64,000 bases of DNA from Bacteroidota bacterium. GTDB taxonomy: Bacteria; Bacteroidota; Bacteroidia; Chitinophagales; Saprospiraceae. This document shows, in pieces, positions 44,418 to 52,652 of the stretch (position 1 is its first letter; every line of letters begins with the position of its first letter). Made by a program: the position numbers and the translations under genes. Below the pieces are notes generated by a model, which was not told where the DNA came from, searched no databases, and saw only the letters and a list, made by a program, of their open reading frames with translations. Location: positions 62,001 through 126,000 of the forward strand of contig PZPC01000002.1 of the NCBI GenBank assembly GCA_003045895.1, written 5' to 3'.

Positions 44418-45665
44418 ATGGATTTATTCGAAAAAATAAAAATGGATCAAGGCCCTTTAGGCAGGTATGCCCACTTTGCCCATGGTTATTATGCCTTTCC
44501 AAAATTAGAAGGAGAACTGAGTAGTCGGATGACCTTCCAGGGAAAGGAGATGATTGTTTGGAGTATCAACAACTACCTCGGGCTAGGCAACCATCCGGAA
44601 GTACGCAAGGCTGATGCACAAGCGGCAGCAGACTGGGGCCTGGCTTACCCCATGGGTAGCCGGATGATGTCGGGCGAAACAAAATACCACGAAGAACTGG
44701 AACAAAAGCTGGCGGCCCACGTCGGCAAGGAAACGGGGCTCTTGCTCAACTTTGGCTACCAGGGAATCATGTCGGTCATCGACTCCCTGCTTTCCCGCCG
44801 CGATGTGGTCGTGTACGACAAAGACGACCACGCCTGTATCTTCGATGCTATCCGGATGCACATTGGTCCTCGCTTTGCTTTTGAGCACAACGATATCGAT
44901 AGCTTCAAGAAGCAAATGGAAAAGGCGACCGTGAAGGCTGCCGAAACGGGTGGCGGTATTCTCGTCGTCACCGAAGGCGTATTTGGTATGCGCGGTGAAC
45001 AAGGTATCCTCAAGGAGATCGTGGCTACCCGTGACCAATTCGAATTCCGCTTACTCGTCGACGATGCCCACGGCTACGGTACCCTCGGTGCTACCGGGGC
45101 CGGTGCCGGGGAAGAGCAAGGCGTACAAGACCAGATTGATGTGTACTTCAGCACCTTCGCCAAATCAATGGCGGGCATTGGTGCCTTCGTTGCGGGCGAC
45201 AAAGAAATCATCAATTACCTCCGCTATAACATGCGTTCCCAGATCTACGCCAAGTCGCTGCCGATGCCGATGGTCATTGGTGCACTTAAGCGTTTTGAGC
45301 TGCTGACCACCATGCCCGAGCTGCGGGAAAAACTGTGGGCCAACGTAAAAATGTTGCAGACCGGCTTGCAGGAAGCAGGCTTTGAAATCGGCAACACCGG
45401 CGCCTGCGTGACCCCCGTTTACATGAAAGGTACCATGGGAGAAGCCGTCGCGATGGTTAAAGACCTGCGCGAAAACTTTGGCATCTTCTGCTCTATCGTA
45501 ATCTACCCCGTGATCCCGAAGGGACAATTGATCCTCCGACTCATTCCTACTGCTTCGCATACCGCCGAAGATATCGATATCACCCTGGAGGCTTTCAAAG
45601 CCATTCGCGACAAACTGGAAAGTGGCATCTACGCCGCCGAAGGTGCGCTGGTGACCGACGTGTAG
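44418..45665 (+). CDS. alpha-oxoamine synthase family PLP enzyme (serine palmitoyltransferase or KBL-type)
   Basis: 415 residues from the ATG at 44418; an in-frame ATG at 44409 is possible. Family motifs: WSINNYLGLGNHPEVRKA, LAYPMGSRMMSGETKYHEELE, GVFGMRGEQGILKEI, LLVDDAHGYGTLG (Asp for the PLP ring) and FSTFAKSMAGIGAFV with the Schiff-base lysine near 248. Members condense an acyl-CoA with an amino acid: serine palmitoyltransferase, glycine C-acetyltransferase (Kbl), 8-amino-7-oxononanoate synthase. Bacteroidota often use this type for sphingolipid synthesis, so SPT is a good guess, but the sequence alone does not settle it. It is followed by a hairpin terminator. Confidence 0.8.
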   Translation: MDLFEKIKMDQGPLGRYAHFAHGYYAFPKLEGELSSRMTFQGKEMIVWSINNYLGLGNHPEVRKADAQAAADWGLAYPMGSRMMSGETKYHEELEQKLAAHVGKETGLLLNFGYQGIMSVIDSLLSRRDVVVYDKDDHACIFDAIRMHIGPRFAFEHNDIDSFKKQMEKATVKAAETGGGILVVTEGVFGMRGEQGILKEIVATRDQFEFRLLVDDAHGYGTLGATGAGAGEEQGVQDQIDVYFSTFAKSMAGIGAFVAGDKEIINYLRYNMRSQIYAKSLPMPMVIGALKRFELLTTMPELREKLWANVKMLQTGLQEAGFEIGNTGACVTPVYMKGTMGEAVAMVKDLRENFGIFCSIVIYPVIPKGQLILRLIPTASHTAEDIDITLEAFKAIRDKLESGIYAAEGALVTDV

Positions 45666-45729
45666 GTGAAGGGTGATTTTGAAGAGAACGCTAGTTGACT
45701 CAATTCTTGTCGATTTTATGTTTGGTATG

Positions 45730-45761
45730 AAGGGACAGCTATTTGAAATAGCTGTCCCTTT
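45730..45761 (+). terminator. hairpin terminator after the alpha-oxoamine synthase gene
   Basis: AAGGGACAGCTATTT (45730-45744) and AAATAGCTGTCCCTT (45746-45760) are perfect complements around a single G, which leaves a tight loop. Only three T follow, so efficiency is uncertain. Confidence 0.65.
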
Positions 45762-45858
45762 GTGGTTGAGCATCACTTTAAATCATTGAACTTGATCACC
45801 TCAAATACCCATTGAAAACAGTGGAATCCGGCAAACTGGCCATATCATCCACCAGCGC

Positions 45859-46071
45859 TTGTGCGTCACAGCCATAAATTGTATCCAGGGCAAAGCGCGC
45901 CATCAGTCGGAAAGCCAATTGGTCAACTTCCTGCGCGTACACAAATCCTTCATCGTTGCAATGGATAAGATCGACTTTATCGAAAACAACCGCATTGTGG
46001 TTGGTAGCAAATATATCCCCATCAGTGTTACTTACCAGGAAGCGTTTTGGGCGCGGGTAAAAGGTAAATAA
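45859..46071 (+). pseudogene. remnant of a LytTR-type response regulator (C-terminal end only)
   Basis: The frame ends with FLRVHKSFIVAMDKIDFIEN, then NRIVVGSKYIPISVTYQEAFWARV, the last two strands of a LytTR DNA-binding domain (compare the usual F(I/L)RVHKS(F/Y)IV). The receiver domain and the first half of LytTR are absent, and the sequence before residue 25 does not look like the family. No histidine kinase is nearby. It is best explained as a decayed gene end. Confidence 0.6.
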
Positions 46072-46084
46072 CCCACTAAAAGGT

Positions 46085-46112
46085 GTATTTCTCGGTTACA
46101 ACCGAGAAATAC
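46085..46112. repeat. inverted repeat A upstream of the DUF4143 ATPase
   Basis: GTATTTCTCGGTT (46085-46097), AC, AACCGAGAAATAC (46100-46112): perfect 13-bp arms with a 2-bp spacer. Its inner 11 bp are shared with repeat B. Confidence 0.8.
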
Positions 46113-46155
46113 ATACATATTTCTCGGTTAAAACCGAGAAATATGTATGTATTTC
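46106..46155. repeat. inverted repeat B, 24-bp arms, upstream of the DUF4143 ATPase
   Basis: Arms 46106-46129 and 46132-46155 are perfect complements over 24 bp around AA. The inner part, ATTTCTCGGTT/AACCGAGAAAT, repeats that of repeat A, and the outer part is an alternating ATACATAC/GTATGTAT tract. It overlaps repeat A by 7 bp, so only one of the two hairpins can form fully at a time. It ends 14 bp before the ATPase ATG and so covers the expected promoter and leader. Confidence 0.85.
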
Positions 46156-46169
46156 ACTAAATTAGCCGT

Positions 46170-47300
46170 ATGTATATAGCAAGAGAATTATTTCCACTGA
46201 TCAAAAAACGGTTGTCGCCAGGCAAAGCAGTTCTCATTTTAGGTCCTCGCCAAGTGGGAAAATCAACCTTAATGCAAGAAATTGCTAAGCATACGGATTG
46301 GAAAATTAAACACTTTGATTGTGATGATGCGGTTGTTAGAGCGCGGTTGGCCATACAAACGCTTCCCAATTTACAAAATATGGTAGGCGATGCCGACCTT
46401 ATTTTGATCGACGAAGCACAACGCGTAAAAAATATTGGGCTTACCTTAAAAATTATCACCGACCAAATAAAAGACATCCGTTTACTGGTGAGTGGTTCAT
46501 CGGCATTAGAATTAGCCAATGAAATTAATGAACCCCTCACTGGTAGAAAATGGGAATACCATTTGCTGCCGATAGCTACCCAGGAAATGGTAAATTTTCA
46601 TGGTGCCTTCGAAGAATCCCGCTACCTGGAGCAACGGCTACTATACGGAATGTATCCAGAGGTAATTACAAATCCGGGTGATGAGTTGGCTATTTTAAAT
46701 CAGCTAGCAAGCAGCTATTTATACAAAGATATTTTCTCTTTTCAAGACCTTCGAAAACCCGAACTATTAGACAAACTACTCAAAGCGTTGGCGCTGCAGG
46801 TAGGTTCAGAAACCTCGTATAATAAACTTGCACAGTTCATTGGTAGCGACATTTCTACCGTTCAACGTTACGTTGACCTGTTGGAAAAGTCCTTCATCAT
46901 TTTTCGGTTACGTGCTTTCAGCCGTAACCTTCGCAATGAACTTAAGCGCAGCCGGAAAATTTACTTCATCGACTGCGGCATACGCAATGCGATCATTGGT
47001 GATTTTCGGCCACTTGCCCAACGCAATGACATTGGCGGATTATGGGAAAATTTCCTCGTGAGCGAACGTCTAAAACTCAACCAATACAACAATTTCTATG
47101 GCCAATCTTATTTTTGGCGAACCACTGCTCAACAAGAAGTAGACTACCTCGAAGACTACGACGGACAATTACATGCTTATGAATTCAAATGGAGTGCGAA
47201 GAAAAAGGCAACCCTTCCGATCACCTTTCGCAAAGCGTACCCCAATAGCAGCTTTACCGCCGTCAGCCCCGAAAACTACCAGAATTTCCTCTGTAAATAA
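46170..47300 (+). CDS. AAA ATPase with C-terminal DUF4143 (AAA_14 family)
   Basis: 376 residues. Walker A GPRQVGKST at 25-33 and Walker B LILIDEAQ near 77-84, sensor-like VSGSSALEL near 111. The C-terminal DUF4143 half holds a winged-helix-like segment (TSYNKLAQFIGSDISTVQRY), then FLVSERL and a nuclease-like ending, EVDYLEDYDGQLHAYEFKWS, which resembles the D-ExK core of PD-(D/E)XK enzymes. The family is widespread and often multicopy in Bacteroidota; its role is not established. AT content is higher than in its neighbours, and the large inverted repeats in front suggest a transferable unit. Confidence 0.88.
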   Translation: MYIARELFPLIKKRLSPGKAVLILGPRQVGKSTLMQEIAKHTDWKIKHFDCDDAVVRARLAIQTLPNLQNMVGDADLILIDEAQRVKNIGLTLKIITDQIKDIRLLVSGSSALELANEINEPLTGRKWEYHLLPIATQEMVNFHGAFEESRYLEQRLLYGMYPEVITNPGDELAILNQLASSYLYKDIFSFQDLRKPELLDKLLKALALQVGSETSYNKLAQFIGSDISTVQRYVDLLEKSFIIFRLRAFSRNLRNELKRSRKIYFIDCGIRNAIIGDFRPLAQRNDIGGLWENFLVSERLKLNQYNNFYGQSYFWRTTAQQEVDYLEDYDGQLHAYEFKWSAKKKATLPITFRKAYPNSSFTAVSPENYQNFLCK

Positions 47301-47319
47301 GCGCGCTCCTTACACCTCT

Positions 47320-47790
47320 TTACACCAGTTTCCGCATGGCAATCATCGTGCCCAGGTGCATGGCTTCGTGGGCCAGGTTAAAAGTAAAAGCCTCTTCTAC
47401 ACTGGTCAGTTCCATCCCAAAACTGGTGGTATAGGCGTTGTACGCCTGAAATACACCCGCGGTATAATCGAATTTGAACTGCTCGAGGGTGGCCGTAGAC
47501 AAACGCAACAAGTCGTCAAAAGCTTCCTGGCTGATACCGCCAGCAGGTGCCGATCCCCGACGGTAAGCCGCAATAAGGTCATCATCTACCAGGGGCTTAG
47601 CGCCCGCCAGGCTGTAGCACAGCAACTGCTGCGTCACGATCACGTGGCCGAAATTCCAAACCAGGTTGTTGTTAAAACCTTCAGGAAAAGCGTTGACTTG
47701 TGCCAGCGTGAAGGGCTTCATCAATTCCACCATATTGCGGCGCGCCTGTTGGGTGGCGTTAAAAAGGAAGTCGAAGTGAGCAGTTGTCAT
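47320..47790 (-). CDS. DinB family protein
   Basis: 156 residues, four-helix-bundle DinB-like. The metal-ligand histidines fit H49 (NLVWNFGHVIVTQQ) and H141/H145 (LAHEAMHLGTMIAM). The superfamily includes DNA-damage-induced proteins and thiol-dependent transferases (bacillithiol, mycothiol). It converges on the ATPase gene (19 bp) and lies 33 bp downstream of the acetyltransferase gene, perhaps as one transcript. Confidence 0.85.
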   Translation of the reverse strand: MTTAHFDFLFNATQQARRNMVELMKPFTLAQVNAFPEGFNNNLVWNFGHVIVTQQLLCYSLAGAKPLVDDDLIAAYRRGSAPAGGISQEAFDDLLRLSTATLEQFKFDYTAGVFQAYNAYTTSFGMELTSVEEAFTFNLAHEAMHLGTMIAMRKLV

Positions 47791-47823
47791 AAATTCAATT
47801 GTTATTGAGGAGGCTGCAATTTA

Positions 47824-48315
47824 CTACAATTTCCGATACATAATATGTGCCGACACCAGCCCCAGTTGGTGGTGGCGGAAAGCTTCGGGAACGGTGCCGA
47901 TGATCTCGAAGCCATTGGCCAGCCAGGCCCGCACCGCACTCACGTTGGTCGTCAGCACCAGGTTGAACTGCATGGCCAGGTAGCCGCTCGCCTTGGCCAT
48001 CGCAATCGAATGCGCACCCAGCAATTTGCCAATCCCCTGCCCACGCTGCGTTGTATCCACCATGTAGGCCGCATTGGCAATGTGGTTGCCGTACCCTGGC
48101 TGGTTCGGCCGCAAAATGTACGCCCCCACAACCTGACTTCCCCGTTCGGCCACCACACATACATTGTCCCGGTTGATCCAGGTCGCCTCAATAGCCACCC
48201 GGTCGTAGGTCTCATCGTAGGGATAATATTCCCGTTGTGCCATCACCTCTTGCCACATCCGCCAAATGGCGTCGTAATCGGCAGTCGTCTCGGCGGGGCG
48301 AATGATCGTTTCCAT
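47824..48315 (-). CDS. GNAT family N-acetyltransferase
   Basis: 163 residues from the ATG at 48313-48315 (METIIRPAETTADYDAIW); a longer frame exists but without a good start. The acetyl-CoA-binding motif A is MVDTTQRGQGIGKLLGAHSI (about 87-106), and the late motif NVSAVRAWLANGFEIIGT is typical of acetyltransferases acting on small molecules or peptides. Substrate unknown. It is divergent from dtd. Confidence 0.88.
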   Translation of the reverse strand: METIIRPAETTADYDAIWRMWQEVMAQREYYPYDETYDRVAIEATWINRDNVCVVAERGSQVVGAYILRPNQPGYGNHIANAAYMVDTTQRGQGIGKLLGAHSIAMAKASGYLAMQFNLVLTTNVSAVRAWLANGFEIIGTVPEAFRHHQLGLVSAHIMYRKL

Positions 48316-48381
48316 TTTCCTTAATTTATCGGGGAAAGTTAAATTTTCTGCGTTAATTCGTGGACAATTAATCAAAAAAAC

Positions 48382-48834
48382 ATGCGGGTTTTAATTCAAC
48401 GCGTCAGCGAAGCTTCCGTTACCATTGCCGACCAGGTTAAATCAGCTATCGGTGCCGGCCTATTGGTATTCGTCGGTATGGAAGACGCCGATACGAGCGA
48501 TGACATCGAGTGGCTGTGTAAAAAGATTACCCAGTTGCGGATCTTCAATGATGCGGAAGGAAAAATGAACAACTCCGTCCTCGACATCAACGGCGAACTG
48601 CTGGTCATCAGCCAGTTCACCCTCCACGCCAACACCAAGAAAGGCAACCGCCCCAGCTACATCACCGCCGCCAAACCAGAGGTAGCCATACCACTATACG
48701 AGCTGTTTCTCAAGCAATTGAGCTTTGTGGCCCAACGTCCCGTAGGTAGCGGCGAATTTGGCGCCGATATGAAAGTGCGTTTACTCAACGACGGCCCCGT
48801 CACCATTTGGATAGATTCAAAAAGCAGGGGGTAA
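48382..48834 (+). CDS. dtd: D-aminoacyl-tRNA deacylase
   Basis: Removes D-amino acids (and glycine from tRNA-Ala) from mischarged tRNA. 150 residues, usual length. MRVLIQRVSEASVTI at the start, the active-site motif SQFTLHAN near 78-85 and the Gly-cisPro motif NDGPVT near 138-143. It converges on porZ with a 2-bp gap. Confidence 0.95.
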   Translation: MRVLIQRVSEASVTIADQVKSAIGAGLLVFVGMEDADTSDDIEWLCKKITQLRIFNDAEGKMNNSVLDINGELLVISQFTLHANTKKGNRPSYITAAKPEVAIPLYELFLKQLSFVAQRPVGSGEFGADMKVRLLNDGPVTIWIDSKSRG

Positions 48835-48836
48835 GA

Positions 48837-51197
48837 TCAATTGACAAATACCACTTTCGCCACCACTGCATCTGGCTGTGCCAAACTACCCGCTTCGCGC
48901 GGATTGGTACTGGCAAAGATCAGGTACACCCCCGTCTGCACGCGCCGACCGTTGTAGTCGCGTCCGTTCCACACCAATTGCCCGCCTAGTGCTTCGGTTT
49001 CGTACACCAATTTACCGTTCACATCTGTAATCTTTACATTGGCATTCTCGGCCAGGCCGCGCACCGTAATGGGACCATCGTATTCCGGCCGTACCGGATT
49101 CGGAAAAACCTGGGGGTTGGTACTGTTCACCCGACGGCCTTCGATGGCGTCGCCCTGGTAGGAAATGACGCCTTTATCGGTACCGAAAAATACTTCGCCC
49201 GTGCGCGGATTGATGGCAATGCTGCGGATAAAATTGTCCACCAGTGGGGAATTGTCTTCCGTAAAGTGGAGCAATTCTTCCTTACCATCGGGCGAAATGA
49301 GGTACACCCCGTTGGTCGTTCCCACCCACTTGCGGTTGGCCCCGTCTACTGCAAGTGCCTGTACGGCCTGCGTTTTGAACAGGTACTCCAGAAAACCATC
49401 CAGGTCGACGGTGCGCAGGGAGCCTGTACAGTTGTCGTCGAAAGCCGAGCCCCCACATTCAAAAATGACGATCCCCTGATTCGTTCCTACCCAAACATCG
49501 CCATCCTGATCCACCACCAAACAGTTGGTTTCGTTGGTTGGAATATTCGAGTTATTGGCGGTGAAGCTGCGGCAGCGGTCGTCGTTGAGGTTGTCGATAT
49601 CTCCTTCGTCATACAATAGCACCCCGGCGTTGGCACTCCCCACAATAATCCACTTGTACCCATTGCGGTCAATAACAATTTGGAACAGGTCGTCCTGCCC
49701 ACAGGTGGCGCCGAAAGAGGTCCAGGTACCGTCGGGTGCCAGGCGGTGCAAGGGTTTCCCACTTAGCGCCCCGTAATTACTGACCCAAAGGTTACCTTCC
49801 GCATCGGTGGCCAGGCCGCTCACCCGGGTCCGGTTGGCATCTCCATTGGTATTGGACAGGGGCGAGTTCTCATCGTTGTATAGCCTGATGTTATCGCCAG
49901 CAATTTCTATCAGTCCGGTATAATAAGAGGCACCGTAAACTTTGTGCGTAACCGGATTTATTTCTACGTCGATCAGGGCAAAAACGTCATCGTCCCGAAA
50001 ATTGGGATCGGTATTGGCGCCCTTGAAGGCATCCTTGGACCAACGGTTGTAGATCGACCAGTTGCCGTCGGCAAACGATGCCATCCCCGCATCAATAGGC
50101 GCGGGCGTCCGATTGGGTTCGTAGGCGCCAGCAGCCAGCCAGAGGGTATCGTCGAGAATCTCCAGGTCCCAGGTATTTTGGCTGTAGGGCGAATTGATCT
50201 CGAAGGTGTTGCAAATTTCGTCGGTGGTGTTATCCAGCCAGCGAAAGCCCATGAATTCGTCGCCGAACCAAAACCGGCCAAACTGGTCCTCGATCGCACC
50301 GTTCGGCAGGCCGATGCAACCAGCAGCCAGTTCACCAGCAACTCCCGTCTCCGTCAGGTACAAGACCTGCCCACTGCCACAGCCCGCTCCGTTGCAACGG
50401 TAACCCGCCAATAGATACGCGCCTTCAGCCGACAAGTATTGCAACCCATAAACGGCGTCCTGCTCGTGAAAAAGTACGGGTTCCCCGTTTTCCAGTCGGT
50501 AAATAGCTTCGTTGATCCCCAGGTAGAGCTGCCCTTTGTAAACTGACAGTGCCGAGGTGGTATAATCTTCGGGAAACCCGGCAGCAGCACCCAGGAAATT
50601 CCAGGTACCAAAGTCATCGGCATTGGGATTGGTAATAGGGGTACGGTAAATACCTTCGCCGGTGCCCGCATAGATATTGCCTTCAAAAACAGCCACGGAG
50701 CGCACATTGGCTTCCCCCATAAAGGTGGTAAAAGGGAAAGAACCATTGTCGACCCGGAAGGCCGAAACGCCGTAGGAACCCGCCAAAAACAAGGTATCAT
50801 CGTCGTAAATAAAAATATTATTCACTTGTTTTTCACCCGTGATATTGGTAAAATTCTTGATGGAATTAACCGTCAGCACCTTGCCTTCATCGTAGAGGTC
50901 AATGACCCCATCCTGGTACACTACGATCAACTTGCCACTGGGTTGGTGAAAACGGATTAGCCGAATGTCGACGCCGCTTAAACCATCTACCGTGGTAATA
51001 AACTGAGGGGCAATCTCGTCTTTATCCAACACCATGAGGCCGGCCCGGGTGGCGTAAAAAATCTGGTCGACACTCTGGGTTACTGAGCGCCCCACCCGCT
51101 TGGGTGAATGAGAACGCCAGGCTCCCAGCGGTAAAACATTCTGTGACTGCCCCAGCATCGCGGTGAGCAAAAACAAGGAGAGTAGCCAATATTTCAT
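48837..51197 (-). CDS. porZ: PorZ-like type IX secretion protein with sorting domain
   Basis: 786 residues from the ATG at 51195-51197; a longer frame has no sensible start. Signal peptide MKYWLLSLFLLTAMLGQSQN. Seven-bladed propeller repeats follow (LPLGAWRSHSPKRVGRSVTQ; FITTVDGLSGVDIRLIRF; NNIFIYDDDTLFLAGSYGV), a two-component-regulator-propeller type. The C-terminus (from about 695) is a sorting domain, VFPNPVRPEYDGPITVRGL, ending AVVAKVVFVN. PorZ is a surface part of the type IX attachment complex and binds A-LPS in Porphyromonas. Assignment rests on domain order and N-terminal similarity. Confidence 0.8.
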   Translation of the reverse strand: MKYWLLSLFLLTAMLGQSQNVLPLGAWRSHSPKRVGRSVTQSVDQIFYATRAGLMVLDKDEIAPQFITTVDGLSGVDIRLIRFHQPSGKLIVVYQDGVIDLYDEGKVLTVNSIKNFTNITGEKQVNNIFIYDDDTLFLAGSYGVSAFRVDNGSFPFTTFMGEANVRSVAVFEGNIYAGTGEGIYRTPITNPNADDFGTWNFLGAAAGFPEDYTTSALSVYKGQLYLGINEAIYRLENGEPVLFHEQDAVYGLQYLSAEGAYLLAGYRCNGAGCGSGQVLYLTETGVAGELAAGCIGLPNGAIEDQFGRFWFGDEFMGFRWLDNTTDEICNTFEINSPYSQNTWDLEILDDTLWLAAGAYEPNRTPAPIDAGMASFADGNWSIYNRWSKDAFKGANTDPNFRDDDVFALIDVEINPVTHKVYGASYYTGLIEIAGDNIRLYNDENSPLSNTNGDANRTRVSGLATDAEGNLWVSNYGALSGKPLHRLAPDGTWTSFGATCGQDDLFQIVIDRNGYKWIIVGSANAGVLLYDEGDIDNLNDDRCRSFTANNSNIPTNETNCLVVDQDGDVWVGTNQGIVIFECGGSAFDDNCTGSLRTVDLDGFLEYLFKTQAVQALAVDGANRKWVGTTNGVYLISPDGKEELLHFTEDNSPLVDNFIRSIAINPRTGEVFFGTDKGVISYQGDAIEGRRVNSTNPQVFPNPVRPEYDGPITVRGLAENANVKITDVNGKLVYETEALGGQLVWNGRDYNGRRVQTGVYLIFASTNPREAGSLAQPDAVVAKVVFVN

Positions 51198-51257
51198 AAG
51201 GTAGTTGTATGTATAACATCTAAACCCGCCAGTGGCGAAATGTATTGTAAACGGGCA

Positions 51258-51265
51258 CAAATTTA
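51258..51265 (-). promoter_or_regulatory. candidate -7 promoter box for porZ
   Basis: TAAATTTG on the minus strand matches TAnnTTTG, 60 bp before the porZ ATG at 51197. Confidence 0.4.
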
Positions 51266-51343
51266 GCACGTAAAGTTAACTCTACGACGTAACCCCCATG
51301 ATTTGCCACACCTGCCGGTGACCATCGCTGTGCCGCGGGCTTT

Positions 51344-52027
51344 TCAGAACAGCTTCAGGCTCGCGTCAGTTTCTTCTTCGTGCAGTTGGGGGCCGTTGTT
51401 GCGCACCGAGTTCAGCGCCTGGCTTACCCGATAGTACCGCAAGGTACCGTCAGCGGGGGTCTGCAACAGGTCGAGCACTTGCTCCAGGGAGGAATCGGCC
51501 AGCCAGTCGGTCTGCTGTTCTTTTTGCTGCAGCAATACGGGCATGCGATTGTGCAGTGCAGCTATTTCAGCATTCGCATCCGTGGTGATAATGGAGAAGG
51601 TGCGCATATACTGGTCTTCGTTGCGCCAGACATCCCAGATACCCGCCATGATCAGCAGTTCTCCGTTGGGTCGTAATATACGGTAGGGAATTTTTGCCTT
51701 CCCTTCGGCCCGCCACTCGTAAAAGCTATCGGCAATGACCAGGCAGCGGCGTTGCCGGATGGGAATGCGAAAAGAAGGTTTGCTTTCAATCCCTTCCCGT
51801 CGGGCATTGATCAGCTTTGGCCCCGATTCCGTATCTTTCGACCAGTAGGGAACCAGGCCCCACCGCAAGTATTGCAATTGTTCGGGTGCCTCATTCAGGA
51901 TAACCAATCCCGGATGCGTCGGCGCTACGTTGTAATTGGGGGGAATGGGCTGCTCGTCGTCGAGCACGATGTCCAATTGCTGGGCTATTTGCTGCGTTGT
52001 GGTAACTAGTGAGTATCTGCCGCACAT
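51344..52027 (-). CDS. SOS response-associated peptidase (SRAP, YedK/HMCES family)
   Basis: 227 residues starting MCGRYSLVT, so C2 becomes the N-terminal catalytic Cys after Met removal; it forms a thiazolidine crosslink with abasic sites in single-stranded DNA. Other family residues: NVAPTHPG, the catalytic Glu in VIADSFYEWR, and HNRMPVLL with the conserved His. It protects abasic sites at replication forks. The gene starts exactly at the left edge of the candidate oriC. Confidence 0.92.
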   Translation of the reverse strand: MCGRYSLVTTTQQIAQQLDIVLDDEQPIPPNYNVAPTHPGLVILNEAPEQLQYLRWGLVPYWSKDTESGPKLINARREGIESKPSFRIPIRQRRCLVIADSFYEWRAEGKAKIPYRILRPNGELLIMAGIWDVWRNEDQYMRTFSIITTDANAEIAALHNRMPVLLQQKEQQTDWLADSSLEQVLDLLQTPADGTLRYYRVSQALNSVRNNGPQLHEEETDASLKLF

Positions 52028-52652
52028 GAAATAGAAAATTTAAATGAAGGATAAAGAAGTTATCCACAACGCAATGATGTAATCCACCTTTAACTAAGAC
52101 CAAAACCGTCGGGGTAAAACAAAACCGTACACCTGCCCCGAAAAGGTTTTCCACAGTGGCTTTGGTTAGCATTCCCTAAGTACGTAAAAATAAGGGATTT
52201 AGCCAAATGGCTTTTCCACAACCAGCGTTGGTAAGACCGGGGAAAACCGCCATGTTATCAACGGCTACCAACAGCTCCGGACGATCCCGGACGTTCTCAA
52301 CACCACGCACCGCTTTGGGGGTGGATAAACCGATAGGTTATTGACATTCAAACGTCATATTTTAAGATGGCCAAGGAAAAAAGTTGTCCTGTTGGTTATA
52401 TTATAACACCCTGTGAATAAGTTTGCATCTCCTTGGTTTTTAAGCCTTTTCAATGTGAATAGGCTGTTAATAAACACCACTCAATTATTAACAATGAAAT
52501 AACCAAGAAGTAACCTGGAATTTTCTCCACCAAACTAACAGCACTAATAATAAGAGGGCTTTTTTAAAAAATCATTAAAATCTATTAATAGAAGCTATTA
52601 CCGAAACGGCTTTGTCAAAGTATGTTTTTGGTTGGCTTTAAACGACAAACAA
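52028..52652. other. oriC: candidate chromosomal replication origin (oriC)
   Basis: A 625-bp gene-free stretch between divergent SRAP and ctaA genes. DnaA boxes on the plus strand: TTATCCACA 52060-52068 (perfect), TTTTCCACA 52147-52155 and 52212-52220, near matches TTATCAACG 52255-52263 and TTATTGACA 52338-52346. On the minus strand: TTATCCACC 52320-52328, TTATTCACA 52412-52420 (perfect), CTATTCACA 52454-52462, TTATTAACA 52465-52473. An AT-rich block at about 52541-52600 begins with TAATAATAA (52545-52553), like a DnaA-trio, and could be the unwinding element. Two parS sites 12 kb away and scpA 1.1 kb away fit an origin. dnaA itself is not here, which is common in Bacteroidota. Confidence 0.78.

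Noticed and set aside
45796-46075. A protein-like open frame on the minus strand (ending GYLR) opposite the LytTR remnant
   Set aside because: It reads well for about 90 codons but lacks a start codon and most of it is the mirror of the LytTR-coding strand, whose FLRVHKSFIV motif is clearly real. A database search of the left 40 residues could reopen it.
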